From NCBI RefSeq assembly GCF_002008365.1, contig NZ_MRDL01000037.1, positions 124,001 through 188,000 on the forward strand: a stretch of 64,000 nucleotides of DNA, read 5' to 3'. Under the pieces are notes generated by a model. It did not search any database and was not told the origin of the DNA. It was given only the letters and a program-made list of their open reading frames with translations. A program made the translations under genes and the position numbers. The stretch comes from Rhizobium leguminosarum bv. viciae USDA 2370 (GTDB taxonomy: Bacteria; Pseudomonadota; Alphaproteobacteria; Rhizobiales; Rhizobiaceae). Positions 51,970 to 59,907 of this stretch are shown in pieces. The stretch's first letter is position 1. Every line of letters starts with the position of its first letter.

Positions 51970-52083
51970 GGTTCGAGGCTCCAAGTTTTGACGTTTGGAG
52001 ACCCAGTTCCAGTGTTGGAATGATGAAAAAACGCCGTGGATTCCGAAGGACGGATACCCGCCCTCGCTGCCGCAGCGCCCGCA

Positions 52084-52195
52084 CCGTCCCTACGCCAGTA
52101 TGAACTGGATCAGGTTCAACGGGTCACTGCGCCTCGGGCGGCCAAAGCCGATCCGACCAGCAGTATCTCAGCCCCTTGGCGGGACCCCCCTGGTG
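52084..52195 (-). ncRNA. TPP (thi-box) riboswitch
   Basis: On the minus strand, the conserved thi-box halves are present: GGGTCCCGCCAAGGGGCTGA on the 5' side and TTGAACCTGATCCAGTTCAT followed by ACTGGCGTAGGGA on the 3' side, with a variable GC-rich stem between. Together they form the three-way-junction pyrimidine and pyrophosphate sensor arms. It lies in the 5' leader of thiC, so thiamine pyrophosphate should shut down the operon, probably at translation initiation. Confidence 0.95.
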
Positions 52196-52204
52196 AATAG
52201 GGCT

Positions 52205-52234
52205 AAGCTATTGTGAGAAATGCCGCTCCGTCAA
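52205..52234 (-). promoter_or_regulatory. Probable thiC promoter
   Basis: On the minus strand TTGACG (52234-52229) is followed after 18 bases by TAGCTT (52210-52205), a reasonable sigma70-type pair placed just upstream of the riboswitch 5' end. Confidence 0.5.
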
Positions 52235-52818
52235 GCCCTTAGGGCACCATTCAGAACCCATATCCCGACCGCTTGAGTTCTGTTCATCGCGCCGCTGGGC
52301 TGACTGGCTTCATGGAGTTTAGCGAATGTGGCATGCTCAGCGCCGGCCCAATTCCCCGCCAGAACCTCCAGGAACGCAAAGCAGTCGCCAACGGCTCGGT
52401 GCCCATCCGCTGTCACCCGACCACCCCTAGCGGCACCACTTTCGCCGGCGACAATAGAATGCCCTCGAAAAGCCAACTTGCGCATGGCGTCCCTCGCCAA
52501 AGCTGCGCAAACCAGACTGTTTTTCATGCCCATCCTGTCAATGATCGGGAAAGGGGCAATAAGATCAATAATTAGACGGTATGATCAGTTTTTAATCAAA
52601 AATCAAAAAGCTCATCATTTTGGCAGAATCTGCGGTTTATTTGGCCGAATATGAAACATCAGGTCTCTTGCCTCGTGACGGTATTGCAAGTGTAATTCTC
52701 CTCGTCTGATCGGCGCTTCCGGCGTAATCAGACCAGCAAACAGCAGCGGAGCCGCCTTTTCAGCCCGGTCATTTGGCCGAGACGGCGGAGGCGTGCTCGG
52801 ACGGCAAGGGGATGAGGC
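52235..52818. other. Intergenic region with a possible ammonia-lyase fragment
   Basis: On the minus strand near 52488-52428, AMRKLAFRGHSIVAGESGAA resembles the PLP-enzyme diaminopropionate ammonia-lyase segment that contains VAGES. The rest of the frame does not match, so at best it is a short relic. The rest of the region, including the 250 AT-rich bases before the CobW-type gene, shows no recognised feature. Confidence 0.35.
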
Positions 52819-53793
52819 ATGGCAAAGCTTGCGACGACAATTCTGACCGGGTTTCTCGGGACCGGCAAGACCACGCTTCTCAATCACCTGCTCACCTCAA
52901 TCGAAAACGAGAGCGTAGCGGTGATCGTCAACGAATATGGGGAGGTCGGCATCGATGGAAAGCTCGTGGTGCCGACGGCGGACGAGGTCATCGAGCTGAA
53001 CAATGGCTGCATCTGCTGCACTGTCAGGGGCGATCTCATCGCCGCGATCGGCGAACTGCTGCGCTCCGGACGGCCAATCGACCGCATCATCATCGAGACT
53101 TCGGGTCTTGCCGATCCGGCGCCGGTTATCCAGTCCTTCCTGCTCGACGAAACGCTCGCCAGGCGGCTGCAGCTTGATGCGATCGTGACCGTCGTCGATG
53201 CCCGCCATATGAAGCAACAGCTCTCTCAGGACGAGGCGAGGGAGCAGATCAGCTTTGCCGACGTGCTGCTGCTCAACAAGATCGACCTGGAGAGCGCCGA
53301 GGACCTTGCCGCCACCGAGCAGCAATTGCGCGGGATCAATCCGCTTGCCCGGATCATCCGGACGAGGGATTGCAAGGTCGAGCTCTCCGCGGTGCTCGAC
53401 GTCGGCGCCTTCGACCTCAAGAACATCCTGTCTATCGACCCCGATATTCTCAAGGACCATGAACACGAGCACGACCAGAGCATCGGTTGCGTGGCGATCC
53501 AGGACTTCGGCCCGCTCGATCCAGCGGCGCTGAACGTCTGGCTCAATCGCCTGGCTCAGGAGATCGGCACGGACCTCTTCCGCATGAAGGGCGTGCTGAA
53601 TCTCCACGGCGAGCAGCGCCGCTATGTCTTTCACGGCGTGCACATGACGCTTGAAGGACGCCCCGGAAAGGCCTGGGGGCCATCGGAAAAGCGGCTCAAC
53701 GAAATCGTCTTCATCGGCAGGAACCTCGACGACGCGATGCTTCGAGACGGCTTCATGAGCTGCCTCAGCCAGCAGCGCGCGCTGGCATCCTGA
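52819..53793 (+). CDS. CobW/G3E-family GTPase (nitrile hydratase-associated metallochaperone)
   Basis: A 324-residue COG0523/CobW-type P-loop GTPase. Walker A is GFLGTGKTT near residues 10-18, the metal-binding CICC follows LNNG (residues ~65-69), IIIETSGLADP is switch II-like, and LLLNKIDL is the guanine-specificity motif. A His-rich stretch DHEHEHDQ near residue 215 may also bind metal. The C-terminal domain ends FHGVHMTLEGRPGKAWG, as in the P47K branch linked to nitrile hydratase. It likely delivers cobalt to the hydratase alpha subunit, being first in a run with the hydratase genes and CbtAB. Confidence 0.92.
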   Translation: MAKLATTILTGFLGTGKTTLLNHLLTSIENESVAVIVNEYGEVGIDGKLVVPTADEVIELNNGCICCTVRGDLIAAIGELLRSGRPIDRIIIETSGLADPAPVIQSFLLDETLARRLQLDAIVTVVDARHMKQQLSQDEAREQISFADVLLLNKIDLESAEDLAATEQQLRGINPLARIIRTRDCKVELSAVLDVGAFDLKNILSIDPDILKDHEHEHDQSIGCVAIQDFGPLDPAALNVWLNRLAQEIGTDLFRMKGVLNLHGEQRRYVFHGVHMTLEGRPGKAWGPSEKRLNEIVFIGRNLDDAMLRDGFMSCLSQQRALAS

Positions 53794-53831
53794 TGCGCAT
53801 CCGCCCAACCCCTCAACAAGGAGACAGACCC

Positions 53832-54332
53832 ATGCCCCCGCTCGTTGCCGCAATGATCAGCCTCGGTGTGCTCGGCGCCATCGACACCTATATCACCGCG
53901 ACGATATTTCCCGTTCCCGTGTGGGTCACCTTCATCGCCTGGGCGTCGTTCTTCGCCTGCGGCGGCGGAAACCAGGGGCTGGTCAAATCGATCGTTTCCA
54001 ACTGGACCGGCATCGGCATCGCCTCGATCACGCTGCTGATCATCCAGTATGGCCCGGCCCACCCGATCTTTGCGGCGATCCTGGTCGGCGCCGGCACCTC
54101 AGCAATGATCCTGGCCTCGGCCATCCCGATCTTGAACTTTCCGCCGGCGATCGTCTTCGGCTTCGCCTCTCTCGTCGGCACCAGCGCGGCGACGGACACG
54201 ACGATCGTCACCTCAGGTCTCAATCATCCGACCCTCGTCGCCATGGCCGCGATGCTGCTCGGCGGCGTCTTCGGCCTGCTCTCGGAAATCGGAACCCAGC
54301 TTCTGGCCGGCAAGAAATCTGCGACCGCCTGA
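53832..54332 (+). CDS. DUF1097-family membrane protein
   Basis: A 166-residue integral membrane protein with four or five helices (VAAMISLGVLGAIDTYITAT, WVTFIAWASFFACGGG, IASITLLIIQYGPA and others) and the N-x-G-rich loops of the DUF1097 family. The start at 53832 is chosen because AAGGAG lies nine bases upstream. It is co-directional with the metallochaperone before it and the hydratase beta gene after it. Within this cluster it could move substrate amide, ammonium-like product or cobalt; no evidence in the sequence decides. Confidence 0.8.
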   Translation: MPPLVAAMISLGVLGAIDTYITATIFPVPVWVTFIAWASFFACGGGNQGLVKSIVSNWTGIGIASITLLIIQYGPAHPIFAAILVGAGTSAMILASAIPILNFPPAIVFGFASLVGTSAATDTTIVTSGLNHPTLVAMAAMLLGGVFGLLSEIGTQLLAGKKSATA

Positions 54333-54369
54333 GCGTCATCGTCACCATTCACCATAAAGGAACGATCCC

Positions 54370-55113
54370 ATGAAACTTCAGCATTATCTTGGCGGCCTTG
54401 AGGGGCTGGGGCCCGTGAGCACCGAAACGCGCGTTTTCGTCGAAGTCTGGGAAACCAGGATCTTCGGCATCCATACGGCGATGATGGCGCTGTCGCCGCA
54501 GCTTCCGCTTCCCGAGACGCCATCGACGTTCAAGACCATCTGGACCTGGGCGGACCTCAGGAAAGGGGCGGAGTCCCTCAATCCGTTCGATTATTTCAGG
54601 TTTCGCTATTACGAGAAGTGGCTCGGCGGAATATCGGGATACTTCATCGACAACGGCTATATCACCGCAGAAGAGCTCGATGCGCTGACGGAGGAATATT
54701 ACAACGAGCCGTCGAAGCCGCTGCACGAGGCCGGCGATGAGGCGATCGACCGGCGCGTCGTGCAATATCTAGTCGAAGGCGACAGCCCCAAGCGCGACGT
54801 CGGCGTGACCTTCGAATTCAAGGTCGGCGATACGGTGGCGATCCGCGATGTGCCGACCGTCGAGCATACGAGGCTGCCCGGTTTCCTCCGCAACAAGTTC
54901 GGAACGATCGAGACCGTCTATGACGGGGCTTACACCTATCTCTGCGACACCGGCCCCGACGGCGTCGGCGCGGCGATGCCGGTCTACTGCGTTCGCTTCG
55001 AACCGAGGGACCTCTGGCCCGATAATGCCGAGAAGAATTTCAGCCTCTATGCCGATCTCTACGCCCACTATGTCGAGGCACCGGAAGCCGGCGAAGCCTC
55101 CAAGGCCGCCTGA
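54370..55113 (+). CDS. nthB: Nitrile hydratase beta subunit
   Basis: A 247-residue beta subunit of nitrile hydratase, which hydrates nitriles to amides. Hallmarks are the N-terminal LQHYLGGLEGLGPV, WETRIFGIHTAMMAL, a central helical region (FRFRYYEKWL), and the C-terminal SH3-like barrel with FKVGDTVAIRDVPTVEHTRL, LPGFLRNKFGTIE and YCVRFEPRDLWPD. As in cobalt-type clusters the beta gene precedes alpha. AAGGAACG lies upstream of the ATG. The 43-base gap to alpha indicates one transcript. Confidence 0.94.
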   Translation: MKLQHYLGGLEGLGPVSTETRVFVEVWETRIFGIHTAMMALSPQLPLPETPSTFKTIWTWADLRKGAESLNPFDYFRFRYYEKWLGGISGYFIDNGYITAEELDALTEEYYNEPSKPLHEAGDEAIDRRVVQYLVEGDSPKRDVGVTFEFKVGDTVAIRDVPTVEHTRLPGFLRNKFGTIETVYDGAYTYLCDTGPDGVGAAMPVYCVRFEPRDLWPDNAEKNFSLYADLYAHYVEAPEAGEASKAA

Positions 55114-55156
55114 GACGCACACCAGTCGCCGCCATTCCAGTCAAGGAGCCACAACA

Positions 55157-55774
55157 ATGATGGACCGTTTTCACTATCGCCAGGACCGGGAAGCCTACAG
55201 CGCCGCCCGCGTCAAAGCCCTGGAAGCCCTGCTGATCAAAAAGGGCGTGATCACCGACAAAACCGTCGATACAGTCCTCGATTTCTTCGAGACAAAGATG
55301 GGGCCGTTCAACGGCGCCAAGATCGTCGCGCGCGCCTGGGTCGACCCGGCGTTCAAGGACAGGCTCGTCGCCGACACGCCGAAGGCCATCGCCGAACTTC
55401 AGTTGCCCGAGGGCATGGCGGGTGCCGAGGGCGAACACATGCGCGCGGTGGCCAACGCCCCCCATGTCCATAACCTCATCATCTGCACGCTTTGCTCCTG
55501 CTATCCGTGGCCGGTGCTCGGCCTGCCGCCCTACTGGTACAAGGACCCGACCTTCCGCAGCCGTGCCGCCCGCGAGCCGCGCGCCGTGCTGACGGAGTTC
55601 GGGCTGGCGGTTCCCGATGCGGTCGAGATCAAGGTCTGGGATTCCAGCGCCCAGATCCGCTGGTTCGTCGTGCCGGTACGCCCGGCCGGCACGGACGGGC
55701 TTTCCGAAGCGGAACTCGAGGCCCTGGTCACGCCCGAAGCGATGATGGGTGTCGCCGTCGCCAGGGCAGCGTGA
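55157..55774 (+). CDS. nthA: Nitrile hydratase alpha subunit, cobalt type
   Basis: A 205-residue alpha subunit carrying the metal centre. The active-site motif is C110-T-L-C113-S-C115 within IICTLCSCYPWPVLGLPP; Thr after the first Cys marks the cobalt form (Ser in iron enzymes), and C113 and C115 are normally oxidised to sulfinate and sulfenate. The family's KVWDSSAQIRWFVVPVRP strand follows. The start at 55157 (MMDRF) has AAGGAG about nine bases upstream; longer in-frame extensions into the beta gene are rejected. Confidence 0.95.
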   Translation: MMDRFHYRQDREAYSAARVKALEALLIKKGVITDKTVDTVLDFFETKMGPFNGAKIVARAWVDPAFKDRLVADTPKAIAELQLPEGMAGAEGEHMRAVANAPHVHNLIICTLCSCYPWPVLGLPPYWYKDPTFRSRAAREPRAVLTEFGLAVPDAVEIKVWDSSAQIRWFVVPVRPAGTDGLSEAELEALVTPEAMMGVAVARAA

Positions 55775-55783
55775 GGAGGGGAC

Positions 55784-56110
55784 ATGCTGACGCAATTCGA
55801 GCATTTCGCCGTCACCGAGATGATGGGCAGCACCGACAACCCGCCGCGGGCGAACGGCTCGCTCTGCTTCGGCAGCGAGTGGGAGCGAAAGGCCTTCGGC
55901 ATGGCGCTTGCGCTCGCCAAGGACGGCTTCTTCGAATGGGACGACTTCCGCGACGAGCTGATCAGCACGATCAGCGCCTGGGAAGCGGCCCATCCAGTCG
56001 ATCGATCCTCCTGGAATTATTATGACCAGTTCCTGGCCGCCCTCGAAAAGGCCGTGGCGAAATCCGGCGTCATCGACGCAGACGAGATCAAGGCCGCCTT
56101 CGCGGCCTGA
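55784..56110 (+). CDS. Nitrile hydratase activator/accessory subunit (P14K-like)
   Basis: A 108-residue protein resembling the N-terminal helical part of the beta subunit, as in the cobalt-type activator (P14K/NhlE), which escorts alpha during cobalt insertion by subunit swapping. It shows PPRANGSLCFGSEWERKAFG, MALALAKDGFFEWDDFRDEL and SSWNYYDQFLAALEK. It starts nine bases after the alpha stop with GAGGAGGGG upstream. With this gene the maturation set alpha-beta-activator is complete. Confidence 0.9.
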   Translation: MLTQFEHFAVTEMMGSTDNPPRANGSLCFGSEWERKAFGMALALAKDGFFEWDDFRDELISTISAWEAAHPVDRSSWNYYDQFLAALEKAVAKSGVIDADEIKAAFAA

Positions 56111-56117
56111 TCACCAT

Positions 56118-56219
56118 AGAGCGCCGCGCGTCCCGCAGGACGCGCCAAGGACGTTCTATCACTTTGAATTGGCGCATGATCCTTTCCGAAATCGATTCCG
56201 ATTTTCGGGGTTATGCGCT
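56118..56219. repeat. RIME-like rhizobial intergenic palindromic element
   Basis: Two adjacent hairpins lie between the activator and cbtB genes: GCGCGTCC/GGACGCGC (56126-56145), then a longer imperfect palindrome from GGCGCATGATC to TTATGCGC with CCGAAA...TTTCGG inside. This arrangement matches what I recall of the RIME mosaic elements common in Rhizobium and Sinorhizobium intergenic DNA. It may modulate stability of the flanking mRNA. Confidence 0.7.
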
Positions 56220-56275
56220 GGCCCTTCAGTCAACATGTTATCGGCGCCAAAGGCGCCATGTCGAAAGGTTTTCCG

Positions 56276-56464
56276 ATGTCCACGCCCTATATCGTCTCAT
56301 CCTCGGCACCTGTTGCCACCGCTTCCGCCACGAGGATGCTTCAGTCGGCGATTGCCGCCTGCCTTGGCCTCATGATCGTCGGCTTTGTCGGCTTCTCGCA
56401 TATCGAAATCGTCCACAATGCTGCGCATGACACGCGCCACGCCAACGCGTTTCCGTGCCACTGA
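56276..56464 (+). CDS. cbtB: CbtB-type cobalt transporter subunit
   Basis: A 62-residue single-helix membrane protein (SAIAACLGLMIVGFVGFSHI) ending with the family signature HNAAHDTRHANAFPCH, whose His residues are the proposed cobalt site. The ATG at 56276 is chosen for GAAAGG upstream; two earlier in-frame ATGs are less supported. It is 13 bases ahead of cbtA. CbtAB is normally controlled by cobalamin riboswitches; none is evident here, where the gene follows a nitrile hydratase. Confidence 0.9.
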   Translation: MSTPYIVSSSAPVATASATRMLQSAIAACLGLMIVGFVGFSHIEIVHNAAHDTRHANAFPCH

Positions 56465-56477
56465 GAGGAGAATGACA

Positions 56478-57203
56478 ATGTCGCTGTTTCGCTCGATCGT
56501 CTTCACCGCGGTGCTCGTCGGCAGTATCGTCGGAACCGCTGTCACGGCCGTCCAGTTCTTCTGCACGAGCCAGCTCATCGCCAAGGCTGAAGTCTACGAG
56601 AAAGCGGGTGAGGCACTGCCGGCGGCAGGCGCCGCAGCCGCTATTCCCGCCGGGCACGATCATGCGGCGATGGCCACTCATGACCATGAAGAGGGAGGTT
56701 GGGAGCCGGCCGACGGCGTCGAGCGGACGGCCTTCACGCTGGCCGCCAATATTCTCACTGCCATCGGCTATGCGCTGGCGCTGACCGGGCTGATCTCGAT
56801 GCGCGGCAAGGCCCTCGGCTGGCGCGAAGGGCTGATGTGGGGACTGGCGGGCTTTGCCTGCGTGATGATCGCGCCGATGCTGGGATTGCCGCCCGAACTG
56901 CCGGGCACGCCATCCGCGCCGCTTGTCGACCGGCAGGTCTGGTGGATAGCGACGGCGGCCGCGACGGCTTGCGGCCTTGCCCTGATCGCCTTTCATAGGA
57001 AGCCATGGACGGCGGTCGCCGCCATCGTGCTGATCGCGGCCCCGCATGTGATCGGTGCGCCAGCCGCGCCAGAGGGCCGGCATGCGCTGGCTCCGGAGGC
57101 GCTCGAACATCAGTTTATCGCCGCCGCAGCCATGACCAGCCTCGTCTTCTGGGCGCTGCTCGGATCGCTGACGGGCACGTTCTTCCGGCGTTTCGAGGCA
57201 TAG
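56478..57203 (+). CDS. cbtA: CbtA-type cobalt transporter
   Basis: A 241-residue membrane protein with about six helices. After the first helix (SIVFTAVLVGSIVGTAVTAV) comes a periplasmic loop with HDHAAMATHDHEEGGWEPAD, a His-rich metal-gathering segment, then AANILTAIGYALALTGLIS, the MIAPMLGLPPELPGTP motif and HQFIAAAAMTSLVFW, as in the CbtA family. GAGAGGAG lies upstream of the ATG. It should import cobalt for the nitrile hydratase encoded just upstream. Confidence 0.92.
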   Translation: MSLFRSIVFTAVLVGSIVGTAVTAVQFFCTSQLIAKAEVYEKAGEALPAAGAAAAIPAGHDHAAMATHDHEEGGWEPADGVERTAFTLAANILTAIGYALALTGLISMRGKALGWREGLMWGLAGFACVMIAPMLGLPPELPGTPSAPLVDRQVWWIATAAATACGLALIAFHRKPWTAVAAIVLIAAPHVIGAPAAPEGRHALAPEALEHQFIAAAAMTSLVFWALLGSLTGTFFRRFEA

Positions 57204-57204
57204 G

Positions 57205-57468
57205 GTGGAAGAGTTGCACCTGACATGGCGCGAGGATATCGACGCGCTGCAGTTTGACGCCGGCAACGGCGGCCACTGTTTCGTCCACCGGCTTGCGCTG
57301 CGGACATTGCTCGGCGCCAGGCCTTCGCCGGACGAATGCCTCGCCTTCGCCAGGCGTAACGCCCCCGCCTTGCTCAGTGCCGCCCGGCAGAGGATCGAGG
57401 CCGGCGAGGCACCGGCACAGCGGAATTTTCATCTCGACAGCCGGCAGATCCGCCGCAGCCTTTCGTAA
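57205..57468 (+). CDS. Small uncharacterised protein at the end of the nitrile hydratase cluster
   Basis: An 87-residue frame starting at a GTG one base after the CbtA stop: LHLTWREDIDALQFDAGNGG, HCFVHRLALRTLLG, then ALLSAARQRIEAGE and NFHLDSRQIRRSL. The tight spacing and even composition argue for a real, translationally coupled gene. I do not recognise the family. A conserved Cys-x-x-His (CFVH) could bind metal. A role in hydratase maturation or regulation is possible by position only. Confidence 0.6.
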   Translation: MEELHLTWREDIDALQFDAGNGGHCFVHRLALRTLLGARPSPDECLAFARRNAPALLSAARQRIEAGEAPAQRNFHLDSRQIRRSLS

Positions 57469-57539
57469 GCTGGCAGGCTAATTGCATGGATTGAACATGC
57501 GGGCGTTTCCGGATCCGCATCGCAACAGGGGTCAAGGCA

Positions 57540-58565
57540 ATGCGCGTTGTTATTCTTTCCCCGCCCGGGGTCCAGTCTCTGGATATCGTCGGTCCCGCCG
57601 AAGTCTTCTGGGAAGCCGCCCGAAGGCTTGGCGACACGGATGCATACGACATACAGATCATGTCGACAGGAGCGGCGTCCGTCAACGGAACGGGCAAACT
57701 CCGGTTCCTCGCCGACCGGACGATCTTCGACCCGGACGAGCCGATCGACACGCTGCTTGTCGCTGGCGATCCGTCGTTCCAGACGATCGATCCCGAGGTT
57801 ATCGCGTGGCTGCAGCGGCGGGTGCCGACGGTCCGGCGCTTCGGGTCGATCTGTACCGGCGTGTTCCTGCTGGCGGCTGCGGGGCTGCTCGACGGAAAAA
57901 AGGTAACGACGCATTGGGAATGTGCCGGCAAGTTCGCCAGAGACTTTCCGGCGATCGATCTCGATCCCGATGCGATCTATATTCGCGACGGTGCACTCAT
58001 AACGGCTGCGGGCGTCACATCGGGCATCGATCTGGCGCTCTCGCTGGTCGAAGAGGATCACGGGCGCGACGTCGCGATGATCGTTGCCCGCTACATGGTG
58101 ATGTTCATGAAGCGTCCGGGCGGACAATCGCAGTTCAGCGCCCATCTCGTCGGCCAGATGTCGGAAACGACGCTGATCCAGAAGGCGCAGGAATATGTGC
58201 TGGCAAACCTCGACGCTCCGCTCGCCGTCGATGATCTGGCTCAGAAGATCGGCATGAGCAAACGCAATTTCGCCCGGGTGTTCCGCCGCGAGCTCGGCAT
58301 GACGCCGGCGGATTTCGTCACGGCGGCGCGAACCGACGCTGCCCGCCGTCTGTTGGAAGATACCGCCCAGCCGCTGCAGAAGATCGCCGCCATGTGCGGC
58401 TTTAGCGACGTCAATGCGATGCGCCGCGCCTTTGCGCGAACGATTGGAGTGAGCCCTAACCACTATCGTGGCCGCTTTCAACGTTCCGCGCCTGCCGGTA
58501 TCGAACGATCCAAGTATATGGTTTATGAGACCCGCCAGCCGCGCCGACAGGAGCTGCGATTGTAA
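57540..58565 (+). CDS. GlxA-type AraC-family regulator with DJ-1/PfpI domain
   Basis: A 341-residue regulator. The N-terminal DJ-1/PfpI (GATase1-like) domain runs from VVILSPPGVQSLDIVGPAEV to about residue 190, with the nucleophile-elbow Cys in FGSICTGVFLLAAAGLL. Two AraC helix-turn-helix units follow: LDAPLAVDDLAQKIGMSKRN and KIAAMCGFSDVNAMRRAFAR. This GlxA/ArgR/CdhR-type architecture controls amine, amino acid and choline catabolism in Proteobacteria. Its placement after the nitrile hydratase cluster in the same direction suggests it might respond to the nitrile or amide, but this is not shown. Confidence 0.92.
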   Translation: MRVVILSPPGVQSLDIVGPAEVFWEAARRLGDTDAYDIQIMSTGAASVNGTGKLRFLADRTIFDPDEPIDTLLVAGDPSFQTIDPEVIAWLQRRVPTVRRFGSICTGVFLLAAAGLLDGKKVTTHWECAGKFARDFPAIDLDPDAIYIRDGALITAAGVTSGIDLALSLVEEDHGRDVAMIVARYMVMFMKRPGGQSQFSAHLVGQMSETTLIQKAQEYVLANLDAPLAVDDLAQKIGMSKRNFARVFRRELGMTPADFVTAARTDAARRLLEDTAQPLQKIAAMCGFSDVNAMRRAFARTIGVSPNHYRGRFQRSAPAGIERSKYMVYETRQPRRQELRL

Positions 58566-58899
58566 TGGACGTTCATGCCCTGATCCCCGAAAACTGAAGG
58601 GGGACTCTCAGGTCAGAGGAAAATCCCGGCGGATTCGGTTGTGATCTTGCATCCGAAACTTACGCAACGAGACCAATCACCGTTGGCGTTTCTCATGCGC
58701 AGCGGCCTGACAAAACCCAGCTCTTGAGAGGATATGAACTTCTGACCCGCCAATCGCGGGCAGAGCTTACTCTAGCCATTTGCGACCGTGCTCTTGAAAG
58801 CGGTTGCGACAGAGAATCTAGACAAACTGTCTTCCAAGTCTTGATCATCAATGTGCATAGATCTAATGAGGCGCGCGTCAGTGACCTTGGGAGTTTAGA
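58566..58899. other. Intergenic region without recognised genes
   Basis: Only short frames occur. No RNA gene or repeat was recognised. The AT-rich part before 58900 (TTGATCATCAATGTGCATAGAT) may hold the promoter of the S21-like gene. Confidence 0.35.
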
Positions 58900-59139
58900 A
58901 TGCAAGTTATGGTACGTGACAATAACGTTGAGCAAGCGCTCCGTTTTTTGAAAAAGAAGTTGCAGCGCGAGGGCGTTTTCCGGGAGGCCAGACTTCGGGA
59001 GCGTTTTGAAAAACCCTCCGAAAAACGTGCTCGTGAAAAAGCCGAAGGTATCAGGCGTGTCCGCAAGCTGGCTCGCAAAAAACTTGAGCGGGAAAGCGGT
59101 ATCTCGGCCCCCAAGAAGGCGAGAGCTTTCGCTCGCTAG
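58900..59139 (+). CDS. rpsU: Ribosomal protein S21 (paralogue)
   Basis: A 79-residue bS21 protein: MQVMVRDNNVEQALRFLKKK, LQREGVFREARLRERFEKPS, EKRAREKAEGIRRVRKLARK, with a variable C-terminus ending RAFAR. S21 helps the 30S platform interact with mRNA near the anti-Shine-Dalgarno. It is a stand-alone copy among accessory genes, without the usual rpsU neighbours (for example dnaG or gatB-like genes), so it is probably a second, diverged copy. GGGAG precedes the ATG by about seven bases. Confidence 0.9.
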   Translation: MQVMVRDNNVEQALRFLKKKLQREGVFREARLRERFEKPSEKRAREKAEGIRRVRKLARKKLERESGISAPKKARAFAR

Positions 59140-59144
59140 CAGGG

Positions 59145-59402
59145 ATCGGGCGACGAATTTTTCTTCTGTCGACGATGATCGTCGGGCCTCGCCGGGCGGG
59201 CAAAACCACGCTCGTGCGAAAGATGGATGAGGAGAGCCGCCGCTACATCACGCTGGACGACCAGACGGCCCTCGCCGCTGCGCAGTCCGATCCCGCCGGA
59301 TTCGTCCGCGGTCTTGACCGGGTGATCATCGACGAAATCCAGCGCGCGCCCGAGCTGTTGCGTAACCGCTGTTCCGGCCCGACGTTGCCCTCGCCGTCCT
59401 AA
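59145..59402 (+). pseudogene. AAA+/DUF4143-type ATPase, N-terminal fragment
   Basis: The frame shows MIVGPRRAGKTTLVRKMDEE (Walker A) and VIIDEIQRAPELL (Walker B), the start of an AAA_14/DUF4143 ATPase of about 400 residues. After PELL the text changes to RNRCSGPTLPSPS and stops. The C-terminal DUF4143 domain is missing. It starts directly after the S21-like gene. Confidence 0.75.
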
Positions 59403-59514
59403 TCTGTGATCTTCTTTCCATGGACGAGCGATGGAAGTTTCTCCATGGAGACTACATCGGAGCTTCTCACAACCAGGAAGTCTGGACGTGAGCTTCAACG
59501 TAAGCGGCATCGGT

Positions 59515-59815
59515 TTAACGGCGCTGCGTAGCGTCGCATCTACAGCCGGGCTGTTTCTTGCGTAGAGCGCGAAAGTCCTTTGTGAGGTCTTTTTCCCGAA
59601 GGATCGCGGCGAACATCTCGGGCTGATAGTCAATGATCAGCAGAGCCACCTGGTCGTGATTCCAAACGGCGTTTTGCGGAGACGCCTTCTGTGATTTGGA
59701 AACGCCCTTCGCGGCCGAAGTCGCTGCTGCCAGTTGCGGCAGGCCGCTAACGGCGACTCCAGCGGCCATCAGCGTTAGCACATCACGGCGAGCTATATCG
59801 GAGGGGTCATTCGTG
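59515..59815 (-). pseudogene. Isochorismatase-family hydrolase, N-terminal fragment
   Basis: The minus-strand frame DIARRDVLTLMAAGVAVSGL looks like a twin-arginine signal, followed by NHDQVALLIIDYQPEMFAAI, the start of an isochorismatase/nicotinamidase-type hydrolase with its catalytic Asp. A TAG lies just upstream of the signal and no in-frame ATG precedes it. Similarity ends after DLTKDFRAL. Both the start and more than half of the protein are missing. Confidence 0.65.
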
Positions 59816-59907
59816 TTGTCCTAGCGATGCGCGAGGGCGCACGGCTGCGCCCCGGGGCTGGAGAGGCCCGGCGGAGGGTGATGTGTTTATGGACTTGGCT
59901 CTGCTGC

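Noticed and set aside
52897..53853. 318-codon minus-strand frame opposite the CobW-type gene
   Set aside because: Antisense shadow; the plus strand carries all P-loop and CICC motifs.
59395..59515. MerR-type operator suggested by GGAAGTTTCTCCATGGAGA
   Set aside because: No MerR-family gene or suitably spaced promoter lies next to it.
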